Source of the DNA: Caulobacter sp. AP07
GTDB taxonomy: Bacteria; Pseudomonadota; Alphaproteobacteria; Caulobacterales; Caulobacteraceae
Assembly (NCBI RefSeq): GCF_000281955.1
Contig: NZ_AKKF01000128.1
Location: forward strand, 1-35,109
Direction: 5' to 3'
Length of the DNA: 35,109 nucleotides
The position numbers and the translations under genes are program-made. Shown piece after piece: positions 16,530 to 23,238 of this stretch (its first letter is position 1; each line of letters starts with the position of its first letter). The notes below the pieces were generated by a model. It had not been told where the DNA came from and made no database searches. It saw nothing but the letters and a program-made list of their open reading frames with translations.

Positions 16530-16877
16530 CTACAGCCCCAGCTCCGCCCGCGCCTTGCGGGTCAGCTTGGCGGCGATCAGGCCGTGGGCGGTGTGCAGCC
16601 AGTCGGTGACCTCGGCGTCGTCCTGGGCGGCCAGGTCGTCGAAGTACAGCCACTTGGCGCGGGCCAGATAGGGGGCGGGCACGGCCTGGCCGGTCTCGCT
16701 CAGCACCTCGAACGCCACGTCCGAGGCCTTCAGCGAGAAGCCGTTGCGCCCGACCGCCCCGCCCATCACGGCGAACATCTTGCCGCCCACCTTGTAGACG
16801 TGGTCGTCGCCCCACTGGATGGTCATGGTCGCGCCCGGCAGGGCCAGGCACGCGGCGTCGAAGGCTTCGGGGGTCAT
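16530..16877 (-). CDS. MmcQ/YjbR family protein
   Basis: A 115-residue protein of the MmcQ/YjbR family, which has a double-stranded DNA-binding-like (CyaY) fold. Typical features are CLALPGATMTIQWGDDHVYK, the KMFAVMG strand, SLKAS and the closing YFDD with a helix ending TRKARAELGL. Cytoplasmic. DNA binding has been suggested for the family from structure only. It lies downstream of msrA in the same direction, 25 bases after its own start from the msrA stop, so the two may be co-transcribed. Confidence 0.9.
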   Translation of the reverse strand: MTPEAFDAACLALPGATMTIQWGDDHVYKVGGKMFAVMGGAVGRNGFSLKASDVAFEVLSETGQAVPAPYLARAKWLYFDDLAAQDDAEVTDWLHTAHGLIAAKLTRKARAELGL

Positions 16878-16902
16878 GCGGTTTCCTGCGGGATGAGCGG
16901 AG

Positions 16903-17556
16903 CTAAACCTCTACCCCAGTACCGATCGGACATGCCACGCCCGTTCCGCCGACGCCGCAATGGCCGTCCGGGTTCTTGGCCAGATATTGCTGGTGATGGT
17001 CTTCGGCGAAGAAGAACGGGCCGGCCGCGCCGATCTGCGTGGTGATCGTCCCCAGCCCCTTGGCGTTCAGCGCCTGCTGGTAGGCCTCCTTCGACGCCAC
17101 GGCCGCGGCGGCCTGGGCGTCGGAGGTCACGTAGATCCCCGAGCGGTACTGCGTGCCGATGTCACCGCCCTGGCGCATGCCCTGGGTGGGGTCGTGGTGC
17201 TCCCAGAACGTCTTGAGCAGGGTCTCGTAGCTGACGGACCTCGGATCGAAGACGACCTGCACCACCTCGGCGTGGCCAGTGCGGCCGCTACAGACCTCCT
17301 CATAGGTCGGGTTGGGCGTGATCCCCGCCGCGTAGCCGGCGGCGGTGACCTGGACGCCCGGAACCTTCCAGAAGACCCGCTCCACGCCCCAGAAACAGCC
17401 CATGGCGAACACCGCGATCTCCGTCCCGTCGGGATAGGGCCCCTTCAGCGGATGGCCGTTGACGAAATGGGTCCGGGCCGTGGGGATGGCGGCCGCCCGC
17501 CCCGGCAGGGCGGTATCGACGGTGGGCAGGTCCAGGGTTTTCCTGGTCAACGGCAT
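16903..17556 (-). CDS. msrA: Peptide methionine-S-sulfoxide reductase MsrA
   Basis: A 217-residue enzyme that reduces the S epimer of methionine sulfoxide in proteins. The catalytic GCFWG motif is at 53-57 with nucleophile Cys54. GYAAG, the [18 protein letters not shown] block, the [10 protein letters not shown] block and IGTQYRS are conserved. Resolving cysteines lie at the C-terminus ([16 protein letters not shown]). The N-terminal leader [15 protein letters not shown] is typical of the longer bacterial MsrA. The ATG at 17556 is chosen over one at 17640, since the extra residues do not resemble the family. Cytoplasmic: no signal peptide. Confidence 0.96.
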   Translation of the reverse strand: MPLTRKTLDLPTVDTALPGRAAAIPTARTHFVNGHPLKGPYPDGTEIAVFAMGCFWGVERVFWKVPGVQVTAAGYAAGITPNPTYEEVCSGRTGHAEVVQVVFDPRSVSYETLLKTFWEHHDPTQGMRQGGDIGTQYRSGIYVTSDAQAAAAVASKEAYQQALNAKGLGTITTQIGAAGPFFFAEDHHQQYLAKNPDGHCGVGGTGVACPIGTGVEV

Positions 17557-17628
17557 GGCCTGGCCTCGATGAGCAGCGCACCGGTCAATATAAGTCGCCG
17601 ACGGCCACGTTTCACCCTGCAAGGCGGC

Positions 17629-17656
17629 TTGTGCCCGCAACCTTCCTGAGTATATT
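17629..17656 (+). promoter_or_regulatory. Candidate tRNA-Ser promoter
   Basis: TTGTGC (17629-17634), a 16-base spacer and TATATT (17651-17656) form a reasonable sigma70-type promoter about 45 bases upstream of the mature tRNA 5' end. Confidence 0.45.
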
Positions 17657-17708
17657 GCGCCCCTTCCTGCGTCGGGGGCTTCAACCGCCTTCTACATCTG
17701 GTGCGCAT

Positions 17709-17798
17709 GGTGAGGTGGCCGAGTGGTTGATGGCGCACGCTTGGAAAGCGTGTTTAGGTGAAAGCCTAACGAGGGTTCGAATCCCTCTCTCACCGCCA
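17709..17798 (+). tRNA. tRNA-Ser (anticodon GGA)
   Basis: A complete 90-base serine tRNA. The acceptor stem GGTGAGG (17709-17715) pairs with TCTCACC (17788-17794), with one G-T wobble. The anticodon arm CACGC-TTGGAAA-GCGTG gives anticodon GGA, reading UCC and UCU. The long variable arm of class II tRNAs is present (TTAGGTGAAAGCCTAA). The T arm is GAGGG-TTCGAAT-CCCTC (17771-17787). Discriminator G is followed by an encoded CCA (17796-17798). A short antisense frame over it is not a gene. Confidence 0.97.
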
Positions 17799-18112
17799 CC
17801 GCCACCGCCCCGCCGCGGACGACCGTACCTCGCACAACACCACCGCGCTTGGCGGATGGCGCCACATCTCGTAGCCAGACTGCATTGCCCACGACGCGAT
17901 AGCGACCTTCGCCCAAAGGGAAGGCCAGGACGTCAACCGACGCCGGAAATCCGCCCGTCCTTCGGCGCCCATCTTGTCCCGATCACCGCGGCGACGGTCC
18001 CGGCGACGACAATCCTTGAGCGGCCACTGCCGCCGTGACGCACGGCCGTCACAGGCAAGCCCCTATTGTCGCGTGGCTGCAGCGAGATCGGATTTCCGCG
18101 TTGAACCCTGAC
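17799..18112. other. Gene-free stretch after tRNA-Ser
   Basis: These 314 bases carry no convincing gene. Short frames on both strands lack protein-like features, and an in-frame extension of the peptidase gene to 18035 is not family-like. One hairpin, GTGACG/CGTCAC (18035-18040 with 18047-18052), is visible. I looked for a repeated tRNA 3' end that would mark integration and saw none. Confidence 0.5.
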
Positions 18113-18859
18113 ATGTTCTGGACCCTCTTCTCCCTGGCGGCGGCGCCGTTCGTGGGCAGTTTCATTGGCCTGCTGACGCTTCGCCTGCCCGCCGGCCGCC
18201 GATGGATCGCGACCCGGTCGGCCTGCGACGCCTGCCACCGCCGACTGGGCCCGCTGGATCTGATTCCGATCGTCAGCTTCCTGGGATTGCGGGGGCGCTG
18301 CCGAACCTGCCGGGCCGCCATCCCGATCCGGTATCCTCTTCTGGAAACGGCCGCCCTCGGCGTCGCGGCCTGGAGCGCGCTGGCGCAATCGGGGGCCATG
18401 GTCCCGGTGACGGCCATCTTCGGCTGGGGCCTGTTGGCGGTCGCAGTGATCGACGCCGAGAACCTCTGGCTGCCGGATGTCCTGACCCTGCCGCTGGGCG
18501 CGGCCGGCTGGGCTTTCACGGTGTCACTGGGCCTCAGAACGCCCCTCGCGCCGCTGATCGGCGCCGCGGCCGGCTACGGAGCGCTCGCTCTGGTCGCCTT
18601 CGTCTACAAGGCCCTTCGCGGCCGGCCGGGCCTTGGCGGCGGTGACCCATTCCTGCTGGGCGCGATCGGCGCCTGGGTCGGCTGGCGGGGATTGCCGACA
18701 GTGCTGCTGTGGTCCTGCGGCGTGGGCCTGGCGATCGCGGCGATCATCAGCCTGGCGCGCCGCCGGCTGGACCTGGCCCGCCCCCTGCCCTTTGGAACCT
18801 TCCTGGCCGTCGGCGCCTGGCTGACCTGGCTTCTGGGGCCGTCGCCGGGCGCTTCCTGA
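18113..18859 (+). CDS. Prepilin peptidase / N-methyltransferase (A24 family, PilD/GspO-like)
   Basis: A 248-residue polytopic membrane enzyme that cleaves and N-methylates type 4 prepilin-like proteins for pili or type II secretion. The N-terminal methyltransferase domain has the two cysteine pairs CDAC (38, 41) and CRTC (63, 66). The catalytic aspartates are Asp114 (AVIDAENLWLPD) and Asp178 in GGGD. The residue after GGGD is Pro, and the usual Lys of GxGDxK is replaced, which is mildly unusual. ATG at 18113 gives the standard start; TTG at 18101 is possible. No pilin or secretion genes are in the window. Confidence 0.9.
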   Translation: MFWTLFSLAAAPFVGSFIGLLTLRLPAGRRWIATRSACDACHRRLGPLDLIPIVSFLGLRGRCRTCRAAIPIRYPLLETAALGVAAWSALAQSGAMVPVTAIFGWGLLAVAVIDAENLWLPDVLTLPLGAAGWAFTVSLGLRTPLAPLIGAAAGYGALALVAFVYKALRGRPGLGGGDPFLLGAIGAWVGWRGLPTVLLWSCGVGLAIAAIISLARRRLDLARPLPFGTFLAVGAWLTWLLGPSPGAS

Positions 18860-18999
18860 AGACGTCGACGACCATCGACTTCAAAGAGACCGTCGACTTT
18901 TATGAAGAAAATTTCTCAATTCATACTCTTCTGACCACAAATTGTTTGAGGTATTAAATCATCGGGCACGGGGCTTGCGGCTATTTTAGGAAATACGCC
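18860..18999 (+). promoter_or_regulatory. AT-rich region upstream of the RTX gene
   Basis: This 140-base gap has a much lower GC content than the rest of the window. It should hold the promoter of the RTX gene. GGGCAC-N5-TTGC at 18964-18978 resembles a sigma54 -24/-12 element with one mismatch, but its start point would fall on the ribosome binding site, so I give it little weight. Confidence 0.4.
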
Positions 19000-19479
19000 A
19001 TGAGCTACGCAAATGGTACTGCCGGCGATGATCAGGTTATCCTCGGAACCACTCTGACTCCGTCGAACATCTACAACGCTCAAGCGGGCAACGATACTGT
19101 CATCGGCTCCGCGGGTTTCAATCTGATCCTGGGCGGCGACGGCGATGATCACCTGGACGGCCGTGGCGGCAGCGACGTCATCCTGGGCGGAAACGGCGCG
19201 GACGTGATCCGTGGCGGCGCCGGGCTGGACATCGTCTCCGGCGACACCGGCAACGACACCTTCGTCTTCCACGCCGGCGACCTGTCGGGCTCGATCTTCG
19301 CGCCCGAGGTGATCCTCGACTTCCACGGCGCGGGCAACACCACGGGCGCGGACCACGACGAGACGCTGCGCAACTATTGCAGCCGCGGCGCGATGCTGCG
19401 GGACGGCGAGCTGCATTTCTACGACACGATCGACGAAGCCCTGGAGGCGCATCACGCCGCCCAGCGGGCGGCGGCCTGA
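19000..19479 (+). CDS. Small RTX (haemolysin-type calcium-binding repeat) protein
   Basis: A 159-residue protein, probably secreted by a type I exporter and folded by calcium. Glycine- and aspartate-rich nonapeptides run from about residue 29 to 90: AGNDTVIGS, GGDGDDHLDG, GGNGADVIRGG, GDTGNDTFVF. After the typical VILDFHGAG strand the sequence departs from the usual RTX end: residues 120-159 (DETLRNYCSRG..., with one Cys) finish in an Ala-rich amphipathic helix, TIDEALEAHHAAQRAAA. The first half is visibly lower in GC than the second. The upstream region 18860-18999 is also AT-rich for this genome. AGGA lies before the start. Confidence 0.85.
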   Translation: MSYANGTAGDDQVILGTTLTPSNIYNAQAGNDTVIGSAGFNLILGGDGDDHLDGRGGSDVILGGNGADVIRGGAGLDIVSGDTGNDTFVFHAGDLSGSIFAPEVILDFHGAGNTTGADHDETLRNYCSRGAMLRDGELHFYDTIDEALEAHHAAQRAAA

Positions 19480-19502
19480 AGCCGGCGCGGTCGCTGCGCC
19501 CC

Positions 19503-20453
19503 TCATCGGCGCAGCACCAGCATCTGGTCCTCGACCGCCGAGGCGGCGAGCACCTCCGCCTTGGTCACCGCCCGCAGGCCGCTTCGGGGATCGGCGAGCG
19601 CCAGCGAAAAGCCCGCCCCCAGGATCTGATCCAGGAACCCACCCGGATCGGCGTAGCGGACGGAGGTGAACTCGAGGATCACCGACATCGGGCGACCCTG
19701 CCCAAGAAGCCGCTCCATGCCGCGCCAAATCGCCAGTTCCGAGCCCTCGGCGTCGATCTTGACGACGTCGACATGCGGAATTTCGGCGAAACCGTCGAGA
19801 CGTCGCGCGCGCAGGCCGCCGTCGTCGGCCGCGCGGTCGATCAGCGCCACATGACCGCCACCCGGCCGCCGAGGCGGCACGATCAGCCGCACCGGCAGAT
19901 CGTCCTGGTCCAACAGCGGCCAGGCGTGGGCGCTCACGGTCGGCTCGAAGCCGTTGGCCCTGACCGAGCGCGACAGCCGCTCGCGCAGGGCGGGGTTGGG
20001 CTCGAAGGCGTGCACCCGACCGGCCGTCCCCGCGAGGTCGGCCATCAGCAAGGTGTAGTAGCCCAGGTGCGCGCCCACATCGATGCAGACCATTCCGGGC
20101 TTCACCAGGTCCGCCACGACCCGCGTGACCCAGATCTCCCAATAGCCGTCCAACAGCAGGTGGGCCGAAAGATCGTCGTCGCGGGTGTCGACAAACATCT
20201 TGTAGCGCCCCAGCACCCGGCAAAGCGCCGTCTCGTCGCCAAGATAGGCGCTGGCGCAAAGGCCGCGGATCGCGGCCTCGGCCTGGGCCAACGACGCATC
20301 GTTCAGCCGACGAAGATCAAAAGGCGGAGCCGACCGATGCGCCAGCGCCTCGCCCCTCCGCCCAAAAGCCTGACCACCCGCCCCAAACACCCTGGAAACC
20401 GTCTCGACTGAGAGGCGCGGAAGGACGCCACGCACGGCGTCGACATGACGCAT
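19503..20453 (-). CDS. FkbM family SAM-dependent methyltransferase
   Basis: A 316-residue protein with the FkbM methyltransferase domain, which methylates hydroxyl groups of sugars or secondary metabolites. Motif I VCIDVGAHLGYYT starts at residue 122. The acidic FEPNP near 154 binds the SAM ribose. VDVVKIDAEGSE near 230 and VILEFTSVRYA follow. The first 110 residues are a family-variable N-terminal part. No signal peptide. It is convergent with the RTX gene with 23 bases between the stops. A role in surface polysaccharide modification is usual in the family but there are no glycosyltransferases nearby. Confidence 0.9.
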   Translation of the reverse strand: MRHVDAVRGVLPRLSVETVSRVFGAGGQAFGRRGEALAHRSAPPFDLRRLNDASLAQAEAAIRGLCASAYLGDETALCRVLGRYKMFVDTRDDDLSAHLLLDGYWEIWVTRVVADLVKPGMVCIDVGAHLGYYTLLMADLAGTAGRVHAFEPNPALRERLSRSVRANGFEPTVSAHAWPLLDQDDLPVRLIVPPRRPGGGHVALIDRAADDGGLRARRLDGFAEIPHVDVVKIDAEGSELAIWRGMERLLGQGRPMSVILEFTSVRYADPGGFLDQILGAGFSLALADPRSGLRAVTKAEVLAASAVEDQMLVLRR

Positions 20454-20593
20454 CGTGGGCAGAGAAGGCCTCGAACGGCCGATCCGCGCACCTGTGGTTT
20501 TCCACAGGATGGGCGGCGCGAGGCGCCGCTCGCCAGCCTCGCACGGCGCCCCGATTTGACATTGGTGGCCCCAGCCCCCATCTTACAGTCACC

Positions 20594-20659
20594 ATGCGCC
20601 GGTTCATGACCTTTTCGAATGGACTGAACCGCGCCGGACGCCTGATCAAAGGCCTCTGA
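20594..20659 (+). CDS. Candidate 21-residue peptide upstream of a stem-loop
   Basis: ATG at 20594 opens a 21-codon frame, MRRFMTFSNGLNRAGRLIKG plus Leu, ending at TGA 20657-20659, one base before a long stem-loop. The peptide is cationic and could be amphipathic. There is no Shine-Dalgarno sequence. A frame of this size is expected by chance, so its only support is its position between a TTGACA and a hairpin. Confidence 0.2.
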   Translation: MRRFMTFSNGLNRAGRLIKGL

Positions 20660-20660
20660 C

Positions 20661-20697
20661 CCCCGAGTTCGCGCCATGCGCAAACCAGAACTCGGGG
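20661..20697 (+). terminator. Long stem-loop upstream of rnk
   Basis: CCCCGAGTTC (20661-20670) pairs perfectly with GAACTCGGGG (20688-20697). The loop holds a second small hairpin, GCGC-CAT-GCGC. No T-run follows. It could be a terminator, attenuator or RNA processing structure. Confidence 0.45.
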
Positions 20698-20923
20698 CGA
20701 CACTGAAAATCCACATGGCTCGTCTTTCCAGGATCGACCGCTAGACGGTCGGCGTCGGCTCACGCCACGCTTGATCCTGATGAAAAGCGCCGTGTTCTTT
20801 CCTTGAGAGCCCCGCATCGGACGAAACGCTCGCGCCACAGGGCGCGCGCCCTATCGAGCCTGCATGGACCCGCCTTCCAGAAGAAGCGCCGGGCCAGGCT
20901 CAAGCAAAACCTAGAAAGCCAAC

Positions 20924-21334
20924 ATGACGACCGTTTCCACTCAAACCCTTACCCCCCAGGCCCGCCCCACGATCTACGTGACCGAGGCCGATTTCGAGAT
21001 CCTCTCCAACCTGGCCGACGCCACCGCCGGCCGCGCGCCGGGCGGCCGCGTCCTGGCCGAGGAGATGGCCCGCGCCCTGATCGTCGAGCCCGGCGAGGCG
21101 CCGCGCCCGTTCGCCCGCATCGGCTCGACTATCGACTACCAGGACCTGTCCAACGGCCAGACCCGCAAGGTTCGCCTGAGCCTGCCGCGCGACGCCAGCA
21201 TCGACGACAACCGCATCTCGGTGCTCTCCCCGGTGGGCGCCGCCCTGGTCGGCATGACCGCCGGCGAGACCTTCCAATGGACCGACCCCGAGGGCCGGGC
21301 CCGCGGCGTCCGCGTCCTGGCCATCAAGGCCTAG
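20924..21334 (+). CDS. rnk: Rnk-like regulator with GreA/GreB C-terminal domain
   Basis: A 136-residue protein of the Rnk (regulator of nucleoside diphosphate kinase) family. After a short N-terminal helix (YVTEADFEILSNLAD) comes the FKBP-like GreA/GreB C-terminal domain: ARIGSTIDYQDLSNGQTRKV, SPVGAALVGMTAGET and RARGVRVLAIKA. Rnk proteins bind RNA polymerase near the secondary channel and lack the long Gre coiled coil, as here. The N-terminus begins MTTVSTQT with no strong Shine-Dalgarno sequence. It follows the structured intergenic region and precedes, after 142 bases, the cytochrome c gene. Confidence 0.9.
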   Translation: MTTVSTQTLTPQARPTIYVTEADFEILSNLADATAGRAPGGRVLAEEMARALIVEPGEAPRPFARIGSTIDYQDLSNGQTRKVRLSLPRDASIDDNRISVLSPVGAALVGMTAGETFQWTDPEGRARGVRVLAIKA

Positions 21335-21476
21335 GACGGGTCGACCGCTCCAGACGCTATCGACTCGCAAGTCGCCCGCCAGCCTTGCGCCACCCCGGCT
21401 TTGATCCCAATCTCACCGGCATCTGGCCCTGTTGCTGACGCGCCAGCCGTCACGCGGGACCGCCGGGAGTGGCGCC

Positions 21477-22766
21477 GTGTTGAAACGTCTCCTCGTCGGA
21501 TTGCTCGCGGCGGTGGTCGTGGCAAGTGTCGGTTTCGCCGCCCTCGCCTGGCGCCCTTCCATCGGAAAGGTCAGCCCGCCGGCGGCCTCCAGCTTCTCGC
21601 CGGAACTGGTGGCGCGTGGCGAGGTCCTGGCCGGGGCCGGCTACTGCGCGACCTGCCACACCGCCAAGGGCGGCCAGCCGTTCGCCGGCGGCTATCCGAT
21701 GCACACCGGCTTCGGCACGATCTACTCGACCAACATCACCCCCGACGCCAAGACCGGCATCGGGACCTGGTCGGAGGCGGCGTTCCGGCGGGCGATGCAC
21801 CAGGGCGTGGCCCGCGACGGCTCGCACCTGCTGCCGGCCTTCCCCTATGACCACTTCACCCGGCTGACCGACGCCGACGTCTCGGCGCTCTACGCCTACA
21901 TGATGACCCGGCCGGCGGTCGTCGCTCCGGACAGGCGCAACGGCATTCCCTTCCCGCTCAACATCCGCGCGCTGCAAGCCGGCTGGAAACTGCTGTTCTT
22001 CCGGCCCGGCCGCTTCGAACCGGCCCCAGCCAAGAGCGCCGAATGGAACCGCGGGGCCTATCTGGCCCAGGGCGTCAGCCACTGCGGCGCCTGCCACACG
22101 CCGCGCGGGGCCCTGGGGGCCGAGAAGCGCGACAAGGCCTTCGCCGGGGCGGCGATCGACAACTGGATCGCCCCGCCCCTGACCGCCGCCAACCCCTCGC
22201 CGGCCCCATGGGACCAGGCCGAGCTGGCGACCTATCTGCGCACCGGCGTCAGCCGCTACCACGGCGTGGCCGCCGGGCCGATGGGGCCGGTGGTCCACGA
22301 CGGCCTGGTCAAGCTGCCCGACGCCGACATCCGGGCCCTGGCGGTCTATTTCGCCGACACCGACGGCGCCGCCGGCCGGACCGCCAGCCTCGCCCCGGCC
22401 CTGCAAAGGGCGGCGGCCGCCGATCGCCTGAACGTCGGGCCGCAGGCCGACCCGTCCGCCCGGCTGTACACCGCCGCCTGCGCGTCCTGCCACTATAACG
22501 GAGCCGGCCAGCCGAACCCGCTGCGGCCGGACCTGGCCCTGAACAGCGCCGTCAACCTGGACGACCCGACCAACCTGGTCCGCGTCGTGCTGCACGGCGT
22601 CGGGGCCAGGGAGGGCGCGCCGGGCGTGGTGATGCCCGCCTTCGACCGCCTCAGCGACGCCGACGTCGCGCGGCTGGCGACCTATCTGCGCGCCACCCGC
22701 ACCGACAAGCCCGCCTGGCCGAACCTGGAAAAGAAGGTCGCGGCGATCCGCGCGCAGGGAAAGTGA
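21477..22766 (+). CDS. Three-haem cytochrome c subunit of a molybdenum dehydrogenase
   Basis: A 429-residue membrane-anchored cytochrome with three haem-binding motifs: CATCH (57-61), CGACH (203-207) and CASCH (335-339), each in a cytochrome c domain with a downstream Met ligand region such as GVVMPAF. An N-terminal helix (residues 4-25) anchors it facing the periplasm. It would take electrons from the molybdopterin and iron-sulfur subunits and pass them to the respiratory chain. The start is GTG at 21477 with GGGAG seven bases upstream; TTG at 21480 is an alternative. It heads a tight operon, with the next start seven bases after its stop. Confidence 0.92.
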   Translation: MLKRLLVGLLAAVVVASVGFAALAWRPSIGKVSPPAASSFSPELVARGEVLAGAGYCATCHTAKGGQPFAGGYPMHTGFGTIYSTNITPDAKTGIGTWSEAAFRRAMHQGVARDGSHLLPAFPYDHFTRLTDADVSALYAYMMTRPAVVAPDRRNGIPFPLNIRALQAGWKLLFFRPGRFEPAPAKSAEWNRGAYLAQGVSHCGACHTPRGALGAEKRDKAFAGAAIDNWIAPPLTAANPSPAPWDQAELATYLRTGVSRYHGVAAGPMGPVVHDGLVKLPDADIRALAVYFADTDGAAGRTASLAPALQRAAAADRLNVGPQADPSARLYTAACASCHYNGAGQPNPLRPDLALNSAVNLDDPTNLVRVVLHGVGAREGAPGVVMPAFDRLSDADVARLATYLRATRTDKPAWPNLEKKVAAIRAQGK

Positions 22767-22773
22767 CCCAGCC

Positions 22774-23238
22774 ATGACCCAGTTCACGATCAACGGCCGC
22801 GCGGTCTCCATCGACGCCGACGAGGACACGCCCCTGCTGTGGGTGATCCGCGACGACATCGGCCTGACCGGCACCAAGTTCGGCTGCGGCATCGGCATGT
22901 GCGGGGCCTGCACGGTCCATGTCGGCGGCCGGGCGACACGGTCCTGCATCACCCCGCTCGGCGCCGTTGACGGGGCCGAGGTGACGACGATCGAGGGCCT
23001 GGACCCGGCCGGCCAGCATCCGGTGCAGCAGGCGTGGCTGGACCTGCAGACGCCGCAGTGCGGCTACTGCCAGTCGGGCCAGATCATGCAGGCGGCGGCG
23101 ATGCTCAAGGACTTCCCCGCCCCCACCGACCAGGACATCGACGCGACGATGAGCGGCAACCTCTGCCGCTGCATGACCTATGTCCGCATCCGGGCGGCCA
23201 TCAAGCAGGCCGCCGCGGCGATGGGAGCCAAGTCATGA
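22774..23238 (+). CDS. 2Fe-2S subunit of a xanthine oxidase-family dehydrogenase (IorA-like)
   Basis: A 154-residue iron-sulfur subunit. The plant-type ferredoxin cluster is ligated by Cys38, 43, 46 and 58 ([15 protein letters not shown] and RSC). The second, helical cluster uses Cys96, 99, 131 and 133 (QCGYCQSGQ and NLCRCMTY). The protein passes electrons from the molybdenum centre to the cytochrome. It has no signal of its own and is probably co-exported with the Tat-dependent large subunit. Its stop codon overlaps the start of the next gene by four bases (ATGA). Confidence 0.96.
   Translation: MTQFTINGRAVSIDADEDTPLLWVIRDDIGLTGTKFGCGIGMCGACTVHVGGRATRSCITPLGAVDGAEVTTIEGLDPAGQHPVQQAWLDLQTPQCGYCQSGQIMQAAAMLKDFPAPTDQDIDATMSGNLCRCMTYVRIRAAIKQAAAAMGAKS

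Larger units (their letters stand above)
20454..20923. promoter_or_regulatory. Structured 470-base intergenic region upstream of rnk and FkbM genes
   Basis: No full-length gene is convincing here. From left to right I see: a perfect hairpin CCTGTGG-TTTT-CCACAGG (20491-20508); a TTGACA at 20556-20561 without a clear -10; a 21-codon frame at 20594-20659; a ten-base-pair stem with a nested hairpin (20661-20697); and a potential three-way junction (20729-20779). The stretch 20780-20923 shows nothing clear. The region may carry leader or small RNA elements; none is identified. Confidence 0.45.

Noticed and set aside
17692..17916. A short minus-strand frame over tRNA-Ser
   Set aside because: It contains the well-known artefact translation of the T arm and variable arm of a tRNA gene.
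17796..18112. Possible prophage or island attachment site at the tRNA-Ser 3' end
   Set aside because: No integrase gene is in the window and no repeat of the tRNA end was found.
18035..18112. N-terminal extension of the prepilin peptidase to 18035
   Set aside because: The added residues are polar and unlike the family. The hydrophobic start at 18113 matches normal members.
18964..18978. A sigma54-like -24/-12 element before the RTX gene
   Set aside because: One mismatch in the -24 block, and the predicted start of transcription would fall within the ribosome binding site. No activator site was seen.
20498..20506. TTTTCCACA, a perfect DnaA-box match, and DnaA-like repeats near 12635-12666
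   Set aside because: Single matches occur by chance. There is no cluster of boxes, no AT-rich unwinding region and no origin-linked gene nearby.
20317..20838. A 173-codon minus-strand frame between the FkbM and rnk genes
   Set aside because: It overlaps the FkbM N-terminus out of frame, is rich in Arg and Pro and lacks domains.
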